64,000 nucleotides of DNA from Pantoea trifolii (GCF_024506435.1 NZ_JANIET010000001.1:2790001-2854000); one strand, 5' to 3'; positions 21,373 through 30,714 are shown, numbered from the stretch's first letter. Translations and numbers: made by a program. Notes: generated from the sequence alone by a model not told the origin.

Positions 21373-21819
21373 TTAGACATATTTACAAAATATTTTATAC
21401 TCAATTTCACTCAACTTGGATTTAATCTGTCCTCTGATTTTATTAAACACCTCTTGGACTTCTTGAAAATTTTCACAAGAAATAAAAAAATCTGAAAGTT
21501 TACCAATCATCTCCCTGGGTATCCCAGCATCCCTCAAGATTATTTCGTGATTCTCATTAGTTCCATATTCGAGTAATGCAACTATATAATCTAAACTCAG
21601 TGTTTTTTTGTTCTTTTCAATTGCAACAAAATTAAATATAGCCTCGAAAGCTTTGAAGTAACGGGGCCAAATAAACTCAAAGTATTTTGTTATTGTGTCA
21701 AATGTAAGTCTAATCCTTGCATTTTCATTTGGACTTAAATACCTCATTGTGTTGGAATTTAGCAATGCATGGAAAGTTGGTTGTTGATATATATAGTACT
21801 TAGTTAAATCCAGAAGAAT
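21373..21819 (-). pseudogene. hamB: C-terminal part of hamB in the -1 frame
   Basis: This frame carries the missing end of the HamB helicase. Read from the A-run at 21819 it continues ILLDLTKYYIYQQPTFHAL and then about 130 residues to KIFCKYV. It includes YFEFIWPRYFKAFEAI and LLEYGTNE-LRDAGIPRE, a pattern usual at the C-terminus of such Ski2-like helicases. There is no good ribosome site or ATG for independent translation; the first start available is TTG at 21765. Adding one A to the six-A tract joins it to the upstream frame as one 748-residue protein. It may be a true mutation, a recoding site or a sequencing error. Confidence 0.8.
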
Positions 21820-23618
21820 TTTTTACCATACTCACTGTTCTCATTATTGAACCTCTGTCCTTTATTACTTTCAGTGAATAAGTAATCATAAATCACACTT
21901 AAGATAGCTTCTGTTTTATCTAATGTAGGTCTCTGTGAGGTGTAGTGATAAAGTTCAAAATTGCTGATATTTCTCAAATGATTAATCAGCGCTATCTGGC
22001 CTGTTATGCTTACGAACTTATTTTCCTTCAATAATGCAAGAGGAATGTTTTGTTCGTTTAAAGACTGTACAAATTTTATAAAGTCTGCCTTCTGTTCATC
22101 TGTAATGTCGCGTTCTTCTAATTGTACTAAAGTCTCCATATTTGGCGTCGAGCTATCAACAAATTCTATTTCAACATTGGTAACTTTATCTAATTCCTTC
22201 TCTACTTTTTCAAAATAGAACACCCTTCCAAGAAAGTGACGCATAAACCTTCCTGCGCGTCCCTCAATGTTTCTTCTATCTAAATTAGCTAATGGCTCGC
22301 CATTTCCAATCTTTAAGTCATATAAAATAACATTCTTTGCTGTTGAATTTACTCCTTCAGTCAAAGACGTTGTGCAAAAAAGATATTTCAAATCTCCTTC
22401 GGTTGAGTTGAATTCATCTATAATTAGATCTTGAATATGTCTTGGCATCGCCCCATGATGGAATGCAACACCTTTTTTTAAACAATCATTTAGAGACCAT
22501 GTTTTAGAAATATTTTGCTCCAAATAATTTATCAACTCTTGGTTGAACGGAACCAACGGTAAATCTTCTAAAAACTTCTCGGCCAGCTGTTCTACATATC
22601 TTTTCTGATAGCGATAAATTAAAAACTTACCGTCCACATTACTTCCCCGTGTAACTCTTAACAAGTTTTTGTATTTATCACCTATTATTTTTAGAGCAAC
22701 ACCTTCAACTTCCTTAGTCCCCCTTGAGTTTATGTAGTCAAACTCATAGTAATCCTTTTGTACTATCTCAAGGTCATATTTCAACATTGTAATATTGAAT
22801 TTTTCGCGAAACCTCTTGCTAAAATCATTTATGTAAGGGCCAATAAGATATAGATCTGCACCACTTTTTGTTAATCTATATAGTACATCTGCAAAAACCC
22901 TGAATCTTTCATCATTGAGTTTGTAGTCTGCTTTGTAAACTTCATCCATTACAAAAAAATCTATTTCCAGCAAGGGGTTATCCTGAATAAGTACGCTCAT
23001 ACGCTCAGGAGTTAGAACAAGAATATATTTCTTCTCATTGCTTATTTTTATTTTTGATGACTTTGATACAAGGTATTCAGTATTGAATTCATTTTTGAAG
23101 TCATGATATGCCTCTGATAACAATGATATGGTTGGCATTATTATCACGACTACTTTGTAGCTATTATGCGATATGATTTCTCTAATAATCCTAGTTTTAC
23201 CGAAAGAAGTAGGAGCACTTACTATTAAACGTTTGTTCTTTTGAAATGAATTAAATATTTCTTTTTGAGGTTTCGTTAAGGTTGTTTCTGATTTCGAACT
23301 TGTATAAAACCCCCTCAAAAATATATCCTGTGGAGACACTTCTGGATTGTAGTTTATTTCATTTCGTGAAAGCATATCATCATACATAAAGATTCTGGAC
23401 TTAACGATGCAATCATGAAGTAACTGCTGAATCATTTTATCTTTAATCTTTTTATCCGCTATGAAGCATATTAACTTCACACATAAATTATAATTCTCTG
23501 AGTTATCCAATTCTCTATAAATTCTAATGAGTGCATGTTCTATTCTTTCAAAATCAGGTTGACCTTTATCTTTAAATAGTTCACAGAGTTCAATTTCGAT
23601 ATCGTAAATATTTTCCAT
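21804..23618 (-). CDS. hamB: Hachiman HamB superfamily 2 helicase (frame ends early)
   Basis: Helicase component of a Hachiman-type defence locus, expected to sense or process foreign DNA together with the HamA nuclease. 604 residues in this frame. Motif I APTSFGKT at 135-142, DEVY box at 225-228, then a second RecA-like domain with FHHGAMPRHIQDLI, CTTSLTEGVNSTAKNVI and motif VI NIEGRAGR, as in Ski2-like helicases. The frame stops at GKKFFWI because of a six-A tract (21819-21824); with seven A it would read GKKILLDLTK and continue 148 residues to 21373, giving 748 residues, close to other HamB proteins. AAGGA precedes the ATG, 10 nt after the hamA stop. The helicase core is complete, so partial function is possible. 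Very AT-rich. Confidence 0.85.
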   Translation of the reverse strand: MENIYDIEIELCELFKDKGQPDFERIEHALIRIYRELDNSENYNLCVKLICFIADKKIKDKMIQQLLHDCIVKSRIFMYDDMLSRNEINYNPEVSPQDIFLRGFYTSSKSETTLTKPQKEIFNSFQKNKRLIVSAPTSFGKTRIIREIISHNSYKVVVIIMPTISLLSEAYHDFKNEFNTEYLVSKSSKIKISNEKKYILVLTPERMSVLIQDNPLLEIDFFVMDEVYKADYKLNDERFRVFADVLYRLTKSGADLYLIGPYINDFSKRFREKFNITMLKYDLEIVQKDYYEFDYINSRGTKEVEGVALKIIGDKYKNLLRVTRGSNVDGKFLIYRYQKRYVEQLAEKFLEDLPLVPFNQELINYLEQNISKTWSLNDCLKKGVAFHHGAMPRHIQDLIIDEFNSTEGDLKYLFCTTSLTEGVNSTAKNVILYDLKIGNGEPLANLDRRNIEGRAGRFMRHFLGRVFYFEKVEKELDKVTNVEIEFVDSSTPNMETLVQLEERDITDEQKADFIKFVQSLNEQNIPLALLKENKFVSITGQIALINHLRNISNFELYHYTSQRPTLDKTEAILSVIYDYLFTESNKGQRFNNENSEYGKKFFWI

Positions 23619-23628
23619 AATATATCCT

Positions 23629-24510
23629 TCAGAACCTCATCGCCATTTCTACCATTTCGATTTTTTCTTTTAATTCTGTTACATTTTCGAAAGGGAAAAG
23701 AAAAAACACCAACCTAATATTTTTATCTTCAGGCCATGTCTTTTTATAAATGGTATCAAAATGAGTTTGTAATTCTTTTTTGACCTCGGAAATAAACGGT
23801 TCACTTTTTATAGATGTATTTTTATTTCCATTGCATGAAGATATATATTTACTATCGTAAGTAAGCAATACCGGAATGGCTATATCGATTGAATCCAGTG
23901 ATTTACCACCATCCACATAACTTTTTAACTTATAATATGCATTTTCATCTAATAATTTATTGATTTCAATCTCTCCCCCAAGCAACCTTAATTCACTCTT
24001 AATTCTATTTTTATCACCTATATGCTCTGTGAGTGATTCCAGTGCTGACGAGATTGCATTACTGAGCGTTTTATGAAACTTAGCTTCTCCTAACCATAAA
24101 GTAACTTTTTCTCCATCTAATGAAAAATGAGCGCAGTCAAACCCTTTGATTTGTTCTCTTGTTGTTGATCTTAAACGAGCTTTTGTAACAAATTTAGGGA
24201 CATCATAAAAGATACTCAGAATCAGATATAAAAGAAGCTCACCATAATCTCCTTTTGACTGCTTTCTTGCATCGGAGATACGAGTGAAACTCCTTCGATG
24301 CAACTCTGATATTTCTAGTTCTTCCAGTTCACTTTGTGTTAATGAAAAGTAAGGTACTACATCCCTTATGAGACCAACGAGATCATTTTGCCTATAGACT
24401 CCTTCTTCAAAGTCTAAAGTGAATGTACTGTCGTGAATCCCGCAGCCCGCAAGAGGGATTTCATACTTGAAAATCTGATTTTTTGTCCTTAATTTCAACA
24501 TGTTATCCAT
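23629..24510 (-). CDS. hamA: Hachiman HamA (DUF1837) PD-(D/E)XK-type nuclease
   Basis: Effector of the Hachiman anti-phage system. 293 residues, the size expected for HamA. The C-terminal-type DUF1837 core shows a restriction-like nuclease pattern: Glu91 in KGDYGELLLYLIL, Asp125 in GFDCAHF, and Glu142/Lys144 in LWLGEAKF. Together these form E...D...ExK. In characterised Hachiman systems HamA and the helicase HamB form a complex, and HamA degrades DNA when released. hamB follows by 10 nt on the same strand. GGGAAG lies upstream of the ATG. The gene lies at the right end of the tRNA-Pro island and is very AT-rich, pointing to transfer. DUF1837 also occurs in other two-gene loci, so the neighbour helicase is what makes the Hachiman reading firm. 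Confidence 0.85.
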   Translation of the reverse strand: MDNMLKLRTKNQIFKYEIPLAGCGIHDSTFTLDFEEGVYRQNDLVGLIRDVVPYFSLTQSELEELEISELHRRSFTRISDARKQSKGDYGELLLYLILSIFYDVPKFVTKARLRSTTREQIKGFDCAHFSLDGEKVTLWLGEAKFHKTLSNAISSALESLTEHIGDKNRIKSELRLLGGEIEINKLLDENAYYKLKSYVDGGKSLDSIDIAIPVLLTYDSKYISSCNGNKNTSIKSEPFISEVKKELQTHFDTIYKKTWPEDKNIRLVFFLFPFENVTELKEKIEMVEMAMRF

Positions 24511-24900
24511 GCTTACTTCCCTTGATAAACTATATGCTATATTTGTATATGCATAAGAATTACTTGATTGATTAAGATTTTATCAATATCAGATGTAATG
24601 ACAAGGCGAAGAAATTCCCTACAACCACATTAAAGCCAAATCTAATTTTACATCCTTTAATTTCAATGAGTTAAAATGTAAACATAACGGTCCTTTTTTT
24701 ACCAATCTTCCATTAATAAATTCTCTTTATTTTCCTTATGTTAATCGATTACTTCGTGTTGGTTTTATGACCAACTTTTAAAGCATGCTTTTCATATTAT
24801 CGGCAACAATATTATAAAAAATATTTAGGCATACCATTAGGCATATCAAGTAAGACAATAATTAATTAAATTCATATAAAACAGTCAGTTAAAGATAAAA
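24511..24900. other. AT-rich right end of the island, upstream of hamA
   Basis: About 390 bp without a gene. It should contain the hamA promoter (several TATA-like hexamers lie at 24530-24560 on the minus strand, none decisive) and ends with integrase arm-type repeats just before attR. No coding potential or RNA gene was recognised. Confidence 0.55.
24824..24846. repeat. Probable integrase arm-type sites, right end of island
   Basis: AGGCATA at 24827-24833 and again at 24839-24845, spaced 12 bp, mirror the pair at 18684-18702 beside attL. The TTTAGGCATAC context is shared by both ends. Confidence 0.55.
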
Positions 24901-24925
24901 TTCAAATCCTCTCGTGCCGACCAAA
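24901..24925 (+). other. attR: right 25-bp attachment repeat (copy of the tRNA-Pro 3' end)
   Basis: Exact 25-bp copy of 18527-18551, starting TTCAAATCCT and ending GACCAAA. It is followed after 5 bp by a strong terminator that was probably the original tRNA-Pro terminator before integration. Confidence 0.92.
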
Positions 24926-24930
24926 ATCCC

Positions 24931-24960
24931 AAAAAAGCAGCCCTAATGGCTGCTTTTTTA
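24931..24960. terminator. Bidirectional terminator at the island/ars junction
   Basis: AAAAAA, stem GCAGCC / GGCTGC with loop CTAAT, then TTTTTT. It can end tRNA-Pro read-through from the left and the arsRBC transcript from the right (arsC stops 17 bp beyond). Confidence 0.88.
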
Positions 24961-24976
24961 TTGCCTGAGATCTGGT

Positions 24977-25402
24977 CTAAACGATTCGATTTCCGTGCTG
25001 ATCGATCACCTTCTCACCATCTTCTTTGATGAATGCTCCCTGCTGCGCATCGGGAAGAATATCAAGTACCGTTTCTGAAGGCCGACATAAGCGTGTTCCC
25101 AGCGGAGATACGACGATCGGGCGGTTAATCAGGATGGGATAGTTCAACATCGCCTCGATGAGTTGCTCATCATTAAATCTCTCCTCAGCCAAACCCAGTT
25201 GCTCAAAAGGTTCGACATTTTTGCGCAGCAAGGAGCGCACGCTGATACCCATCGCACTGATCAACGCTTTGAGCTTTTCACGACTGGGCGGCGTTTCAAG
25301 ATAGAGAATAATGGTCGGCTCAATGCCGCTGTTGCGAATGAACGCCAGCGTGTTGCGCGATGTACCGCAGGCAGGATTGTGGTAAATGGTGATGTCGGTC
25401 AT
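24977..25402 (-). CDS. arsC: Glutaredoxin-dependent arsenate reductase ArsC
   Basis: Reduces arsenate to arsenite with glutathione/glutaredoxin so that ArsB can export it. 141 residues from ATG at 25402 (E. coli plasmid and chromosomal ArsC: 141). The catalytic cysteine is in HNPACGTSRNT near residue 12; the downstream Arg cluster (LLRKN, INRPI, GTRLCRPSE) that binds arsenate is present. An ATG 12 nt upstream is less likely because GAGAG is positioned for the inner one. Last gene of arsRBC, followed by a strong terminator. Confidence 0.96.
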   Translation of the reverse strand: MTDITIYHNPACGTSRNTLAFIRNSGIEPTIILYLETPPSREKLKALISAMGISVRSLLRKNVEPFEQLGLAEERFNDEQLIEAMLNYPILINRPIVVSPLGTRLCRPSETVLDILPDAQQGAFIKEDGEKVIDQHGNRIV

Positions 25403-25415
25403 GATTGCTCTCATT

Positions 25416-26705
25416 TTAATGGGACAGTGTCAGGCGCAAGGCCAACGCACTCAGGGTGACCAGCAGCACGGGCAAGGTCATCACGATCCCCACGCGAAAG
25501 TAATAACCCCAGCTAATGTTGATGTTCTTCTGATCGAGCACATGCAGCCATAACAACGTGGCGAGACTACCAATCGGCGTGATTTTTGGTCCAAGGTCGC
25601 AACCAATCACATTGGCATAAATCATCGCTTCCTTTATCACGCCCTGCGCGGTGCTGGCATCAATCGACAGCGCACCAATCAGTACCGTCGGCATATTGTT
25701 CATCACTGATGAAAGCAGCGCCGTCACCAAACCGGTACCCAAGGTGGCAGCCCATAAACCCTGGCTGGCAAAGTAGTTGAGCAAGTCAGTAAGATGTTGC
25801 GTCAGCCCGGCATTTTTGAGGCCATAAACCACCAGATACATGCCCAGCGAGAAAATCACGATCTGCCAGGGTGCGCCGCGTAACACATTAGCGGTGTTAA
25901 TTGCATGACCTCTTTTGGCAACGATAAATAGAATTAACGCGCCCAATGCGGCGATAGCACTAACCGGAATACCCAGCGGCTCCAGCAGGAAAAAACCCAC
26001 TAATAGCAGCAACAGCACCAGCCAACCGGCTTTGAAAGTTGCGGGATCTTTGATGGCTTCTGCTGGCAGTTTAAGACGTGAAACCTCATAGCTGGCGGGT
26101 ATCTCTTTGCGGAAGAAAAGGTGCAGCACCACCAGCGTTGCGATGATGGCGGCAATATCAACCGGAACCATCACCGCCGCATAATCGATGAATCCCAGTT
26201 TGAAGAAATCAGCGGAAACGATGTTAACCAGATTGGAGACGATCAGCGGCAAACTTGCGGTATCGGCAATAAATCCGGCTGCCATGACAAAAGCCAGCGT
26301 TGCGCCTTTACTGAAGCCTAGCGCCAGCAGCATGGCGATAACGATCGGCGTCAATATCAGAGCCGCACCGTCATTGGCGAAAAGCGCAGCAACACACGCG
26401 CCGAGTAACACGATATAGGTGAACAGCCGCCGCCCTCGCCCCCTTCCCCAACGCGCGACATGCAAAGCGCACCACTCAAAAAAACCGGATTCGTCCAGCA
26501 ACAAGCTGATGATAATGACGGCGATAAAAGCAGCCGTCGCATTCCAGACGATATGCCAGACAGCGGGAATATCGTTTAACTGGATAACGCCGGTCACCAG
26601 CGCCAATAAAGCCCCTATCGTTGCCGTCCAGCCAATGCTCAGGCCGCGCGGCTGCCAGATGACAAATACCATGGTCAAAACAAATATTGCGCCTGCCAGA
26701 AACAT
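25416..26705 (-). CDS. arsB: Arsenite efflux transporter ArsB
   Basis: Inner-membrane As(III)/Sb(III)-proton antiporter. 429 residues, exactly the E. coli length, with about 12 hydrophobic segments. Family features include the start [36 protein letters not shown] and the late [13 protein letters not shown]. It lies between arsR (41 nt upstream) and arsC (13 nt downstream), one operon. No arsA ATPase gene is present, so it works as a secondary carrier. Confidence 0.96.
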   Translation of the reverse strand: MFLAGAIFVLTMVFVIWQPRGLSIGWTATIGALLALVTGVIQLNDIPAVWHIVWNATAAFIAVIIISLLLDESGFFEWCALHVARWGRGRGRRLFTYIVLLGACVAALFANDGAALILTPIVIAMLLALGFSKGATLAFVMAAGFIADTASLPLIVSNLVNIVSADFFKLGFIDYAAVMVPVDIAAIIATLVVLHLFFRKEIPASYEVSRLKLPAEAIKDPATFKAGWLVLLLLLVGFFLLEPLGIPVSAIAALGALILFIVAKRGHAINTANVLRGAPWQIVIFSLGMYLVVYGLKNAGLTQHLTDLLNYFASQGLWAATLGTGLVTALLSSVMNNMPTVLIGALSIDASTAQGVIKEAMIYANVIGCDLGPKITPIGSLATLLWLHVLDQKNINISWGYYFRVGIVMTLPVLLVTLSALALRLTLSH

Positions 26706-26746
26706 CGCGCCTCCAATGCATTCGAAAAATCAAATGTGTTTAATGA

Positions 26747-27067
26747 TTATTCACAACCCGTAGCGGCGGCGTTCTTCAGCGACTCACGCACGTCCTCACG
26801 TTGGCTATTCCAGGCCGTATCGATAATCGATGCGGCCCAGGCCGGCATATGCGGAGAGAGACGATAGTGAATCCACTTACCTTCACGTCGATCCACAATC
26901 AGCTCAGCATCGCGCAGCAAGGCAATGTGGCGTGAAATCTTTGGCTGTGATTGTTGGGTAACGGCGCAGAGATCGCAGACACACAACTCTCCGGCCTCTC
27001 GCAATAATAAAACGATCGTCGTACGCGTTTCGTCGGCAAGCAGTTTGAAAAGTTGAACAGGAAGCAT
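26747..27067 (-). CDS. arsR: Arsenite-responsive repressor ArsR
   Basis: ArsR/SmtB winged-helix repressor that leaves its operator when As(III) binds. 106 residues. The As(III) site is the ELCVCDLC motif (three cysteines) at the start of the DNA-recognition helix region, followed by QSQPKISRHIALLRDAELIVDRREGKW. It is slightly shorter at the C-terminus than E. coli ArsR (117) and lacks its cysteine-bearing tail. First gene of the operon; a perfect palindrome that is probably its operator lies just upstream at 27095. Confidence 0.95.
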   Translation of the reverse strand: MLPVQLFKLLADETRTTIVLLLREAGELCVCDLCAVTQQSQPKISRHIALLRDAELIVDRREGKWIHYRLSPHMPAWAASIIDTAWNSQREDVRESLKNAAATGCE

Positions 27068-27094
27068 CGATTTTGGTTCCAGTGAAAATTTAAT

Positions 27095-27114
27095 ACATAT
27101 GATAATTCATATGT
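27095..27114. promoter_or_regulatory. Probable ArsR operator
   Basis: Perfect 8-bp inverted repeat ACATATGA / TCATATGT around TAAT, 28 bp upstream of arsR and 42 bp before the arsH remnant. It resembles the E. coli ars operator (CATATGCG...TATGTG type) and could control both directions. Confidence 0.7.
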
Positions 27115-27155
27115 GTTCGAAGTAAAGGCTGAATTTACTGTCTGGAGATTTTCAC

Positions 27156-27604
27156 ATGACCTCATTTCCTGCCCTTGTGACTGAACATTTTGATCCTTCC
27201 ATTGCCGAACAGATCGGTGAACCTGGGCGGCCAGCGAAATTTCTCGTTCTTTACGGTTTAGTGCGTGAACGCTGTTTAGCTGATTCTCGGCAGAAGACGC
27301 CGCTCGCTTGCTAACCAGGTCCCGATCATTCAATGCCGTCAATCAGATGCGCGTGCTGGGTTGATGGATGCGGATGTTCACCCTTCCCAATCAGTCATCG
27401 ATTGCGAAAGCGTGGCAGGAATTTGATGAAGAAGGCCGGATGAAACCCTCGGCGTACGATGATCGGATTGTTGATGTGGCCGAAGAGTTATTCAAAATCA
27501 CGCAGATCCTGAAAGGCCACGCTGACTCTCTTGCGGATCGCTTTAGCGAACGTAAGGAGAATCATCCACAGCTTTCTTCACGCGTGAATCAGGCGAAGAT
27601 TTAA
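27156..27604 (+). pseudogene. arsH: Decayed arsH (NADPH-dependent FMN reductase of ars operons)
   Basis: The first ~35 codons (MTSFPALVTEHFDPSIAEQ, then GRPAKFLVLYG) match the ArsH N-terminus, followed by a degraded LRERS-type motif and a frame loss. In the next frame EDAARLLTR can be recognised. The C-terminal part then appears: NQMRVLG, an in-frame TGA where a CGA arginine codon is expected, [29 protein letters not shown], and an end at TAA 27604. Intact ArsH has about 230 residues, so some 100 internal residues with most of the flavodoxin fold are deleted. It keeps an ATG and a GGAGA ribosome site. Divergent arsH-arsRBC is a common arrangement. Confidence 0.85.
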
Positions 27605-27737
27605 GGATGGCAGGCTAACCGTGCCTGAACCGCAAACCATTATCAGATTATCGCCAGGATTTGAATGATTATTAGCTTTTAATCAGTAACTTAACGAAAG
27701 CAACCTGACCCGAGCAAGATCACATTTTTGGATAAAT

Positions 27738-28025
27738 ATGACAGCACTTCATCAAACTGAAACAAAACTGTCACAGAATTCTCTTACTCTTGAGTCTCTT
27801 GTTTTTTCGATGGAAACCATTATGGTCATCAAAGCAAAAAACCTGCAGGATGCGGAAGAACTCCTGCACTCGGGTATCAATAAAGTTGAACTGGCTTACG
27901 ATATCGGCAGCGACGATTTCTTCCGTCTCGCCTCGCGCTGGTGCGATCGCGGTGCGCGCATCACCAAAGGCCATCAGCACTTCGTGGTGCAGATTAAAGG
28001 AATGGCGATTCCGCCAAACAACTAA
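27738..28025 (+). CDS. Small hypothetical protein (95 aa)
   Basis: I do not recognise the family. 95 residues with mixed charge, no signal peptide and no membrane segment. A repeated-turn region IKAKNLQDAEELLHSGINKVELAYDIG is followed by SDDFFRLASRWCDRGARITKGHQHF. The weak ribosome site (TTGGA) and normal chromosomal codon use favour a real gene; a start at Met26 or Met29 (27813 or 27822) is also possible. It lies between the ars region and entD with a small GC hairpin after it at 28030-28050. Function unknown. Confidence 0.5.
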   Translation: MTALHQTETKLSQNSLTLESLVFSMETIMVIKAKNLQDAEELLHSGINKVELAYDIGSDDFFRLASRWCDRGARITKGHQHFVVQIKGMAIPPNN

Positions 28026-28102
28026 AAGCAGGCGAGCCCCTTTGGCTTGCTCTCCATCCGGCTGGCTGGTAAAACTACGTTTTCCGTCAGCCGTGATTTT
28101 TT

Positions 28103-28828
28103 ATGTTCGCCTCTCAAACGCCGCTTGCTCTGCCCTCTTCCCCGTTTATCCACGCTGCTGGCACGTCGCTGCATGCCTTACCGATCGCCTGGTGTGAATT
28201 CGATCAACAACACTGGCATGCCGAACTGCATCAGGCGTGGCAATTGCCGCTGCCCGCGTCGCTACAGAGCGCGGTGCCCAAACGCAAAGCCGAACATCTG
28301 GCGAGTCGCTGGCTGGTGCAGCAAAACCTCTCGCAATTAGGTTTATCGAACTTTGTATTGTGTAATGCGCCCGATCGCTCACCGCTGTGGCCCGCCGGCA
28401 TTCAGGCGTCGCTGTCGCACACGCACCGCGTTGCGGTGATGGCTGCGACGCGCGAACCACTGTGCGTAGGCGTGGACGTTGAGCAGATAATGGCGGAGGA
28501 AACCGCTGATGAAACCGCCGGGATGTTGATGAGCACGGCGGAAAAACAGCGTCTGCTGGCGCAACCTTTGCCCTTTGCCCAGGCCGCTACGCTGCTGTTT
28601 TCACTGAAAGAGAGTGTATATAAAGCGTTGTGGCCGCAGTTGCATCAGCCGATGGATTTTCTTCAAGCGGAAGTCGTAGAGCTGGACGTACAGCAAGGCC
28701 GCGCAACGCTGCGCTTGTGTCGGGATTTTGATAGGCATTTCACCACGAAAGTATTGCTGCAGGCGCGTTTCTGGCTCGCTGGAAACCGCGTGATTACGCT
28801 GCTGACGCATCCGCTACCGACAAAATAA
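28103..28828 (+). CDS. entD: 4'-phosphopantetheinyl transferase (EntD-like)
   Basis: Transfers the phosphopantetheine arm of CoA to carrier domains of non-ribosomal peptide or polyketide synthases, as EntD does for enterobactin synthase. 241 residues. Family motifs: KRKAEHLASRWL near 60, PLWPAGIQASLSHT near 95-108, the Mg-binding GVDVE near 123-127 and FSLKESVYKAL near 167. All three acidic metal ligands are present. The start ATG at 28103 lacks a strong Shine-Dalgarno. No siderophore synthase gene is in the window, so its partner lies elsewhere. It is convergent with yojI across a terminator. Confidence 0.88.
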   Translation: MFASQTPLALPSSPFIHAAGTSLHALPIAWCEFDQQHWHAELHQAWQLPLPASLQSAVPKRKAEHLASRWLVQQNLSQLGLSNFVLCNAPDRSPLWPAGIQASLSHTHRVAVMAATREPLCVGVDVEQIMAEETADETAGMLMSTAEKQRLLAQPLPFAQAATLLFSLKESVYKALWPQLHQPMDFLQAEVVELDVQQGRATLRLCRDFDRHFTTKVLLQARFWLAGNRVITLLTHPLPTK

Positions 28829-28859
28829 AAAACCGGCTCAGAAATAAACCCGAGCCGGT
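28823..28859 (-). terminator. Terminator between yojI and entD (acting on the minus strand)
   Basis: 8-bp stem ACCGGCTC / GAGCCGGT with an A-rich tract on the entD side, which reads as a T-run for leftward transcription coming from yojI. Partly overlaps the entD stop. Confidence 0.75.
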
Positions 28860-28984
28860 GACAACACAAGACGACAGAAAAGTGTTCCAGGGACGCAGAA
28901 ACGAGGATTTCTGCTGGAAGTCACTTTACTCACTCCGCAACCTCTTGCCCAATAAGGGTTTTCGCTAAGCTTTCCCGGCTAGCG

Positions 28985-30637
28985 CTAATGGCCAGTATCG
29001 GTACGTTGCACCGCATCCAGCGTTGCCATCTCGCGTTCGTTGCCGGTCAACTCACTCAGCTGACCTTCGCGCATCTCCAGCAAGCGATCGGCATGAATGA
29101 AATAGTGATCATCGTGGCTGATGGCGAACACCGTTTTGCCCGATTCCTGTAACCACGGCAGCAGCTCACGATAGAAGATACGACGGAAATGCGGGTCCTG
29201 ATCCGCCGCCCATTCGTCGAGCAGCAGAATGTCGCGCTCTTCGGCAGCCGCCAAAAGCAGCGCCAGACGTTTGCTCTGCCCTTTCGACAGTTGCAGATTG
29301 AGCACTCTGTTGCCTTCCAGCTTGAGCTTGTCTTGCATCTTCAGACGCTCCAGCCACTGCTGCACCAGCGTTGGGTTGGCTGGTTGCCCTTGGTCACCGA
29401 TCAAGCGATCAAACAGATGCACGTCGGTAAACACCGCTGAGAAATGTTTGCGATAGGCGTCGAGGTTTTGCCAGTCAACCACCTTGCCATCCAACAGTAA
29501 ACTGCCCGATTGCGGTTGATAAAGGCCAGTGAGCAGCATTGCCAGCGTCGATTTTCCGCTGCCGTTGCCGCCAATCAGGAACACCAGTTCGCCGCGACGC
29601 AGCGTCAGATTGATCGGCCCAACCTGGAATCCGTGCTCACCATAATGGAAGCAGACATCGCGCAGCTCCAGCGTTTGCCATTCGCTGACGTTTGGCAGCG
29701 CCTTGAAGGTTTCTTCATACGGCGCCAGTTCGAATGTGTTGAGTTTGCGGAAGGCAACCTGCGCGCTGAGCAGCGTCGGCAAAGCACCCACCGCCGCCAG
29801 CAACGGCGTGCGCAGGAACAGCAGCGTCAGCGAATAGGTTGCCGCCACCGCCGTGTTGGCCCATCCTAATCCGTTCGCCATAAAGAACACGATGCCAATC
29901 GCGCCCAACATCATGATATTCGACCAGTTTACCGCGCTGAGATGGAAGGTATCGGCGCGCACAATATGGTGGCGATAGCTTTTGGCATTTTCCTGATAAA
30001 CGCTGTCGTAAATCAGCTGCGCACGTTCGCGGTTGAGCTGCAGCTCTTTACGTCCTTCAATAATGGTCTGGAAATCGCGATACAGATCATCTTCGGTTTC
30101 ACGCAGCTTTGCCATGTGCTGATAAACCCGTGACACCAGCAACCAGCCGCCAACCAGCGTCACCACCAGCCACAGGCAGGTAATCAGCAGCATTTTGGGC
30201 GAGAGCCAGGCAAGATAAAGCGCCGAACCGAGCGTAATAATGATGCCCTGAATCAGCTCGGGTAAACGCACGAAGGCGATAGTGATGGCGCGCACATCGC
30301 TGGTCAGGCCGGCTAGCAGCTGGGCATTGCCGATCTGCTCGATGCGCTCCACGCGCGTATCAAGAATCCGCTTAATGAATTCGCCGCGCAGCCGCCAGAC
30401 AAAGTGGTGGCCCAGCATGGTCAACGCCAGCTGGGAGCCGAGCGTCACTGCCATCAACAGGAACAGCTGGCCAAGGAAACTCGGCAGCACTGAAATCGAA
30501 GTATTCACCGCGACGATCAGCTCATTATTGATATAGGCAATCAGGCCAATACCGAGCACGGCGCTTAACAACGTGAGAAGAATGACGCCAATAAAAGGCC
30601 AGCGGTACTGGCGAAAAACGACTTGCAGCAATGCCAT
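28985..30637 (-). CDS. yojI: YojI family ABC exporter (fused membrane and ATPase domains)
   Basis: Half-transporter of the cyclic-peptide exporter type; E. coli YojI exports microcin J25 with TolC. 550 residues from ATG at 30637 (a TTG three bases upstream is ignored). The N-terminal membrane domain (about 1-310, six helices) holds [21 protein letters not shown]. The nucleotide-binding domain follows, with Walker [10 protein letters not shown] near 355, signature LSKGQSKR and Walker [13 protein letters not shown], the last being the YojI/PvdE variant. Position next to alkB-apbE-ompC matches E. coli. A Fur-box-like sequence lies upstream (30696), suggesting iron control. Confidence 0.92.
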   Translation of the reverse strand: MALLQVVFRQYRWPFIGVILLTLLSAVLGIGLIAYINNELIVAVNTSISVLPSFLGQLFLLMAVTLGSQLALTMLGHHFVWRLRGEFIKRILDTRVERIEQIGNAQLLAGLTSDVRAITIAFVRLPELIQGIIITLGSALYLAWLSPKMLLITCLWLVVTLVGGWLLVSRVYQHMAKLRETEDDLYRDFQTIIEGRKELQLNRERAQLIYDSVYQENAKSYRHHIVRADTFHLSAVNWSNIMMLGAIGIVFFMANGLGWANTAVAATYSLTLLFLRTPLLAAVGALPTLLSAQVAFRKLNTFELAPYEETFKALPNVSEWQTLELRDVCFHYGEHGFQVGPINLTLRRGELVFLIGGNGSGKSTLAMLLTGLYQPQSGSLLLDGKVVDWQNLDAYRKHFSAVFTDVHLFDRLIGDQGQPANPTLVQQWLERLKMQDKLKLEGNRVLNLQLSKGQSKRLALLLAAAEERDILLLDEWAADQDPHFRRIFYRELLPWLQESGKTVFAISHDDHYFIHADRLLEMREGQLSELTGNEREMATLDAVQRTDTGH

Positions 30638-30695
30638 CAAAGGGTTCCAGCGGTCAATAAAGCAGCCTGCAGTTTAATGTCGCCTTGGCTGATAG

Positions 30696-30714
30696 CAAGA
30701 ATAATTCTCATCTC
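30696..30714. promoter_or_regulatory. Possible Fur box upstream of yojI
   Basis: On the minus strand GATGAGAATTATTCTTGCT resembles overlapping Fur hexamers (GAGAAT, ATTCTT around one T). It lies about 60 bp before yojI. Consensus match only; entD nearby fits an iron theme. Confidence 0.4.

Noticed and set aside
21804..21830. Programmed -1 frameshifting in hamB as the normal expression mode
   Set aside because: The heptamer is T AAA AAA rather than a standard X XXY YYZ site and no stimulatory structure is obvious; kept only as an alternative to mutation or error.
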